The position numbers and the translations under genes were made by a program. Shown one piece after another: positions 6,659-9,878 of a DNA stretch of 9,878 bases. Every line of letters starts with the position of its first letter. The stretch's first letter is position 1. The DNA comes from Desulfobacterales bacterium (lineage in GTDB: Bacteria; Desulfobacterota; Desulfobacteria; Desulfobacterales; JAUCGF01), in assembly GCA_029940345.1 (NCBI GenBank), contig JAOZRC010000091.1, positions 2,404 to 12,281 on the forward strand, given 5' to 3'. The notes beneath the pieces were generated by a model. It worked only from the letters and a program-made list of their open reading frames with translations. It had not been told where the DNA came from and searched no databases.

Positions 6659-7582
6659 ATGAAAAAAATTTACTTGTTTTTTACTTTCTATCTGTTTTTT
6701 TGTACCGTCAGTATTTCTACAGCCACTGATTCTAAATTGGTTATCAGCGCCGACGGGCAATATGCTTTTGCGCATCATTATTTTACTAAAGAAGACTATG
6801 CTCGTGCAATTGATGAGTTTCAACGCTTCATCCATTTTTTTCCCCTGGATAGGCGCGTCGCCCAAGCACACTGGCTTATCGGAATAGCGTACCATAAAAA
6901 CAAACAGTATCCTGATGCGGTAAATACGTTTCGCGCAATCATTGACGCTCAGAAAGACAGCGTTGCCTCTCCGCAAGCTTGGTTTATGCTGGCTGAAAGC
7001 TATTTCGAATCCAGAGCGTCGGGGCAGGCGATCGCTACGCTTCATAATTTGATAAGCTTAACTGATAACACCGATATTAAAGATGAAGCCCATTACAGGA
7101 TCGGTTGGATTTATGTGGAAACAGGCGCTTTTAACCAAGCACAGCTTTATTTTGCTAAAGTTAGCAACCGGAATAAAGAAAAATACAGGCTGGGCCAATT
7201 GGCCGATGCCCTTAAAAAGGAAAAACTGATCCACTATAAAAATCCTAAATTGGCCGGAACGTTGGCAATTATCCCCGGTGCAGGGCATCTGTATTGTAAA
7301 AGGCATCAAGACGCCCTGATCTCTTTTTTGCTCAACGGCGGTCTGATTTATGCAGCGTATGAGGCCTTTGATAACGATTTGATGGCTATCGGGAGCCTGA
7401 TTACCCTTGTCGAGTTGGGATTTTACACAGGTAATATTTATAGTGCCGTGAACAGTGCTCATAAGTACAACCGATCTAAAAAATTTAATTTTGTTGAAAA
7501 ACTGAAACACAATCTGAAAATCAGACTGGCCGGCTCAATGCAAAATAAAGGCGTCATGTTGGCGTTGACATTCACTTTTTAA
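6659..7582 (+). CDS. Exported TPR protein with hydrophobic C-terminal domain, function unknown
   Basis: 307 residues. A signal peptide covers about 1-22 (basic start, Phe/Leu-rich core, exit near S-T-A-T). Residues about 32-190 form at least four TPR-like helical pairs, with A-x-x-x-F-x-K-E-D-Y-A-R-A-I-D-E-F-Q-R-F as the clearest; the style resembles BamD/YbgF periplasmic TPR proteins. A different domain follows at about 194-271: it opens K-N-P-K-L-A-G-T-L, has I-P-G-A-G-H-L-Y at 205-212, then two hydrophobic stretches (about 218-234 and 242-256) and ends near A-H-K-Y-N. Such P-G-x-G-x-x-Y patterns occur in small membrane-associated domains (DUF5683-like), but I cannot assign a family firmly. 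The protein ends in Phe after alternating hydrophobics. It is 151 bases after gspE and may be a separate unit. The ribosome site is weak. Confidence 0.75.
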   Translation: MKKIYLFFTFYLFFCTVSISTATDSKLVISADGQYAFAHHYFTKEDYARAIDEFQRFIHFFPLDRRVAQAHWLIGIAYHKNKQYPDAVNTFRAIIDAQKDSVASPQAWFMLAESYFESRASGQAIATLHNLISLTDNTDIKDEAHYRIGWIYVETGAFNQAQLYFAKVSNRNKEKYRLGQLADALKKEKLIHYKNPKLAGTLAIIPGAGHLYCKRHQDALISFLLNGGLIYAAYEAFDNDLMAIGSLITLVELGFYTGNIYSAVNSAHKYNRSKKFNFVEKLKHNLKIRLAGSMQNKGVMLALTFTF

Positions 7583-7653
7583 ACGAGTACATGGAAACAG
7601 ATGCGCCTGGATGAAAGCCAAAAATTTCGACCTGTGCGGTTGAAAATTTCGTA

Positions 7654-7818
7654 TGGGCATCGCTGGAAACCAAACCTGGTATATTGCACTGATCTTCGTC
7701 GGCGATGCCCACCATTTACTAAAAAACCGGTGGGCAAAGGCTGCTTCCTTTAACAAAGTACGTCGCTTTGCCTACTGAGCATTAATAAATTCAGGTGAGT
7801 GCCAAAATGTTGCCCACC
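7654..7818. repeat. Cluster of TGGGCA/TGCCCA inverted repeats (REP/MITE-like)
   Basis: TGGGCATCGC (7654-7663) pairs exactly with GCGATGCCCA (7702-7711). TGCCCACC (7706-7713) pairs with GGTGGGCA (7729-7736) across 15 bases, and TGCCCACC recurs at 7811-7818. GGCAAAG (7733-7739) pairs with CTTTGCC (7766-7772). The minus strand begins GTAGGGTGGGCA, a word I associate with dispersed intergenic repeats in environmental bacteria. The set of overlapping stems suggests a composite or decayed non-autonomous repeat; no transposase is present. Confidence 0.7.
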
Positions 7819-7861
7819 CTACATTTTTATATCAATTGCACAGGTCAAAAAATTTACAAAT

Positions 7862-7870
7862 AGAAAGGAA
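7862..7870 (+). promoter_or_regulatory. Ribosome binding site of dctQ
   Basis: AGAAAGGAA ends four bases before ATG 7875. This good Shine-Dalgarno decides the start in favour of 7875 over an upstream in-frame TTG at 7836, which has no such site. Confidence 0.75.
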
Positions 7871-7874
7871 ATTT

Positions 7875-8399
7875 ATGTTTTTACTAAAAAAGTATATCAG
7901 CATTGTTGACAATTTGAATGAAAAAGTGGGGCAATTCGTCGCCTGGCTGACGACTGTGCTGGTGCTGGTAGTTTTTTATGATGTCATTTTAAGATATGTT
8001 TTTTCCAAAGGAAGCATTGCGATGCAAGAGTTTGAATGGCATCTTTTTGCAATGATTTTTCTTTTAGGTGCCGCCTATACGTTAAAAACCGATGGTCATG
8101 TCAGGGTTGATATTATCTATGTCAAATTTAGTGAAAAAACGAAAGCCTGGATCAACTTCATCGGATCGTTTCTGTTTCTGATTCCTTTTGCGTTAATTGT
8201 AATTTATGCCACTAAAGATTTCATTTTTAACTCATGGATGGTTCGGGAAGTGTCGCCGGACCCAGGCGGTTTGCCGGCGCGTTACGCCATAAAAGCGATA
8301 ATTCCACTGGGTTTTTGCCTGCTCATATTACAGGGTGTGGCCGAGGCGTTTAAAAACCTCCTGATAATTATAGATGGTGTGCATGAGGAGGAAAAATAA
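7875..8399 (+). CDS. dctQ: TRAP transporter small permease subunit DctQ (FcbT2-like)
   Basis: 174 residues with four predicted membrane segments (about 19-42, 53-71, 91-114 and 136-158), as usual for DctQ. In tripartite ATP-independent periplasmic transporters this subunit sits beside the large permease DctM and helps dock the substrate-loaded binding protein; uptake is driven by a sodium or proton gradient. The motif Q-E-F-E-W-H-L-F-A at 51-59 followed by L-L-G-A-A-Y-T-L-K-T-D-G-H-V-R-V-D at 63-79 is a family hallmark, closest in style to the mannitol/chloroaromatic (FcbT2) branch. Substrate cannot be read from this subunit; organic acids are common for the family. The stop codon is immediately followed by the dctM start, so the pair is co-translated. 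Confidence 0.9.
   Translation: MFLLKKYISIVDNLNEKVGQFVAWLTTVLVLVVFYDVILRYVFSKGSIAMQEFEWHLFAMIFLLGAAYTLKTDGHVRVDIIYVKFSEKTKAWINFIGSFLFLIPFALIVIYATKDFIFNSWMVREVSPDPGGLPARYAIKAIIPLGFCLLILQGVAEAFKNLLIIIDGVHEEEK
8385..8393 (+). promoter_or_regulatory. Ribosome binding site of dctM
   Basis: GAGGAGGAA lies inside the last codons of dctQ, six bases before ATG 8400. It is the strongest Shine-Dalgarno in the window and fits high or balanced translation of the large permease. Confidence 0.8.
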
Positions 8400-9734
8400 A
8401 TGGAATTTATCCAGGAATATCTGTCCTTAATTATGTTTGCCGCCGTTTTTGCATTTTTGCTGGCCGGCTATCCGGTTGCTTTTACAATCGGCGGAGTGTC
8501 CCTGTTTTTTGGTTTGATTGGGTTCGGAGTTGATTTTTTCAATCTGCTGCCTTTAAGAATCTGGGGCACTATTATGAAAAATTTTACGCTGTTGGCTGTT
8601 CCATTGTTTATTTATATGGGGGTGATGCTGGAAAAATCCGGGCTTGCGGAAGAGTTGCTCGAAACCATGGCACTGGTTTTTTCACGGGTCAGAGGCGGAT
8701 TGGCCGTATCGGTAATAACGGTTGGCGCCTTGATGGGCGCTTCCACCGGTATTGTGGGCGCAACCGTTGTCACCATGGGGCTTTTATCCGTACCCACTAT
8801 GCTAAAACGCAATTATAGCAGATCATTGACCACCGGAACTGTGGCCGCATCGGGAACGCTTGGACAAATAATCCCACCCAGTATTGTCCTGGTGCTTCTC
8901 GGTGACATTATTAACGTTCCGGTGGGTGACCTTTTCATCGGAGCTATCATTCCGGGGTTCATCCTGGTTTTTCTTTATATTCTTTATATCTTAATTATCG
9001 CTCAGATTAAGCCGGAATGGGCGCCGCCCATCCCTGATAAGGAACTGGCCGCAATAACCACAAAAGAGTTGTACCGAAGAGTGTTTAAAGCGTTAATTCC
9101 CCCTTTGGGCCTGATGATTGCGGTGTTAGGTTCCATTTTTGCGGGGATTGCCTCACCCACCGAGGCTGCTTCTGTGGGTGCTGTGGGCGCTACGCTACTC
9201 ACCATACTACAAAAGAAATTTAATTACAAAATTTTGAATGAGGTAATGAAAACCACGACCCAGTTAACTTGTATGGTTTTTATTATCCTGGTGGGGGCGA
9301 CAACATTAGGATTGGTTTTCAGGGGGCTAAACGGCGATGCTTTAGTCAGGCAACTGATTGCCAGCCTTCCTTTTGGCAAGTGGGGTATCCTGCTGATTGT
9401 TATGTCCATCATCTTTATCGCTGGTTTTTTCCTGGATTTTATCGAAATCACCTTTATCCATGTGCCAGTGCTGGCACCTATTATGATAGCCATGGGGGTG
9501 AATCCCCTTTGGTTGGCGGTGTTGATAGCGGTGAACCTGCAAACTTCCTTTTTGACGCCCCCATTCGGATTTTCCTTATTTTATCTCAAAGGCGTTTGCC
9601 CACCCGAAGTTCAAACTATGGATATATATAAGGGGATTATTCCCTTTGTAATTATTCAATTAATCGGTTTGGCTATCATCTGTCTGATCCCTGAATCCGT
9701 CACTTGGTTGCCGAAAGTGCTTTTAGGAGAATAA
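8400..9734 (+). CDS. dctM: TRAP transporter large permease subunit DctM (FcbT3-like)
   Basis: 444 residues, very hydrophobic, with about 12 membrane segments; full length for the family. DctM is the transport subunit that moves the solute across the inner membrane with sodium or protons. Visible signatures are G-A-L-M-G-A-S-T-G-I-V-G-A near 110-122, L-G-Q-I-I-P-P-S-I-V-L near 154-164, and G-I-A-S-P-T-E-A-A-S-V-G-A near 249-261. The second half repeats the fold of the first, with F-L-D-F-I-E-I near 342-348 and Q-T-S-F-L-T-P-P-F-G near 380-389. The pattern matches the FcbT3 branch better than classical C4-dicarboxylate DctM. It starts directly after the dctQ stop. No binding-protein gene follows within the remaining 144 bases. 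Confidence 0.93.
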   Translation: MEFIQEYLSLIMFAAVFAFLLAGYPVAFTIGGVSLFFGLIGFGVDFFNLLPLRIWGTIMKNFTLLAVPLFIYMGVMLEKSGLAEELLETMALVFSRVRGGLAVSVITVGALMGASTGIVGATVVTMGLLSVPTMLKRNYSRSLTTGTVAASGTLGQIIPPSIVLVLLGDIINVPVGDLFIGAIIPGFILVFLYILYILIIAQIKPEWAPPIPDKELAAITTKELYRRVFKALIPPLGLMIAVLGSIFAGIASPTEAASVGAVGATLLTILQKKFNYKILNEVMKTTTQLTCMVFIILVGATTLGLVFRGLNGDALVRQLIASLPFGKWGILLIVMSIIFIAGFFLDFIEITFIHVPVLAPIMIAMGVNPLWLAVLIAVNLQTSFLTPPFGFSLFYLKGVCPPEVQTMDIYKGIIPFVIIQLIGLAIICLIPESVTWLPKVLLGE

Positions 9735-9878
9735 AGAAAAACACTTCTGATTTAACATCAATTAAAAACGGATCAGTATAATCACTTGTTATTTTTTAGA
9801 TAAGATGCTAAAATAGAATTATTGTATCCGTATTATTTGATAATAAGGGCAAAAATCGGCATCTTTCATTTTTCGGTT
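9735..9878. other. Region after dctM, no gene seen
   Basis: An AT-rich stretch of 144 bases reaching the window edge. ACGGAT near 9769 and ATCCGT near 9826 are a weak inverted pair about 50 bases apart. I see no clear terminator or start of a following gene. Confidence 0.5.

Larger units (their letters stand above)
7583..7874. other. Non-coding spacer between the TPR gene and dctQ
   Basis: 292 bases with stops in every useful frame and no gene that I can support. It contains a 9-base direct repeat AAAATTTCG at 7621-7629 and 7643-7651, the inverted-repeat cluster at 7654-7818, and the dctQ ribosome site at its end. A dctQ promoter must lie here or upstream, but I cannot point to a convincing -35/-10 or -24/-12 pair. 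Confidence 0.6.

Noticed and set aside
6611..7045. Minus-strand frame of 144 codons covering the inverted-repeat arm and the TPR gene start
   Set aside because: The + strand gene has a signal peptide and TPR repeats; the antisense product has no recognisable feature.
7790..7830. Sigma-54 type -24/-12 promoter before dctQ
   Set aside because: TGGCAC-like words are present on the minus strand, but no correctly spaced TTGC element follows.
7836..7874. TTG start giving dctQ 13 extra residues
   Set aside because: No ribosome site precedes it and the extra residues are polar and atypical; ATG 7875 has a good AGAAAGGAA.
9269..9631. Second + strand frame of 120 codons inside dctM
   Set aside because: Out-of-frame shadow of a conserved membrane protein; its composition shows no domain or membrane pattern.

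Overview
The window looks like a chromosomal piece of a Gram-negative, moderately AT-rich bacterium, most likely from Desulfobacterota (the former Deltaproteobacteria, Desulfobacterales-like). The reasons are the long gspN type, the gene order M-N-C-D-E, a PDZ-type GspC, and a neighbouring TRAP transporter of the FcbT2/FcbT3 kind. The assignment is inferred from gene content and protein style; no marker gene is present. All genes are on the + strand.

Positions 1 to about 6507 are the 3' part of a type II secretion system (T2SS) operon. It holds the C-terminal end of a GspM-like protein (cut by the window edge), then gspN, gspC, gspD and gspE. GspC links the inner-membrane platform to the outer-membrane secretin GspD, and GspE is the cytoplasmic ATPase that drives the pseudopilus. 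The platform protein gspF and the pseudopilin genes (gspG-K), and gspL, are not in view and are probably upstream. GspD is the most unusual protein here. It has a roughly 150-residue Pro/Gly/Gln-rich segment between signal peptide and N0 domain, containing a perfect-length 15-bp tandem repeat. Its C-terminal tail is made of two and a half copies of a repeat of about 45 residues.

Positions 6508-6658 are a non-coding spacer with a nested set of inverted repeats. It is followed by a gene for an exported TPR protein with a hydrophobic C-terminal domain of unknown function (6659-7582). Positions 7583-7874 hold no gene but contain a cluster of GGTGGGCA/TGCCCACC-type inverted repeats that looks like a degenerate REP- or MITE-like intergenic element.

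Positions 7875-9734 encode the two membrane subunits of a TRAP transporter, dctQ and dctM, back to back with strong ribosome binding sites. The substrate-binding protein DctP is not in the window. The last 144 bases contain no gene that I can support.

I see no defence system, CRISPR array, tRNA, rRNA or transposase. The window is mainly a conserved secretion locus; its interest lies in the repeat architecture of GspD and in the two repeat-bearing spacers.
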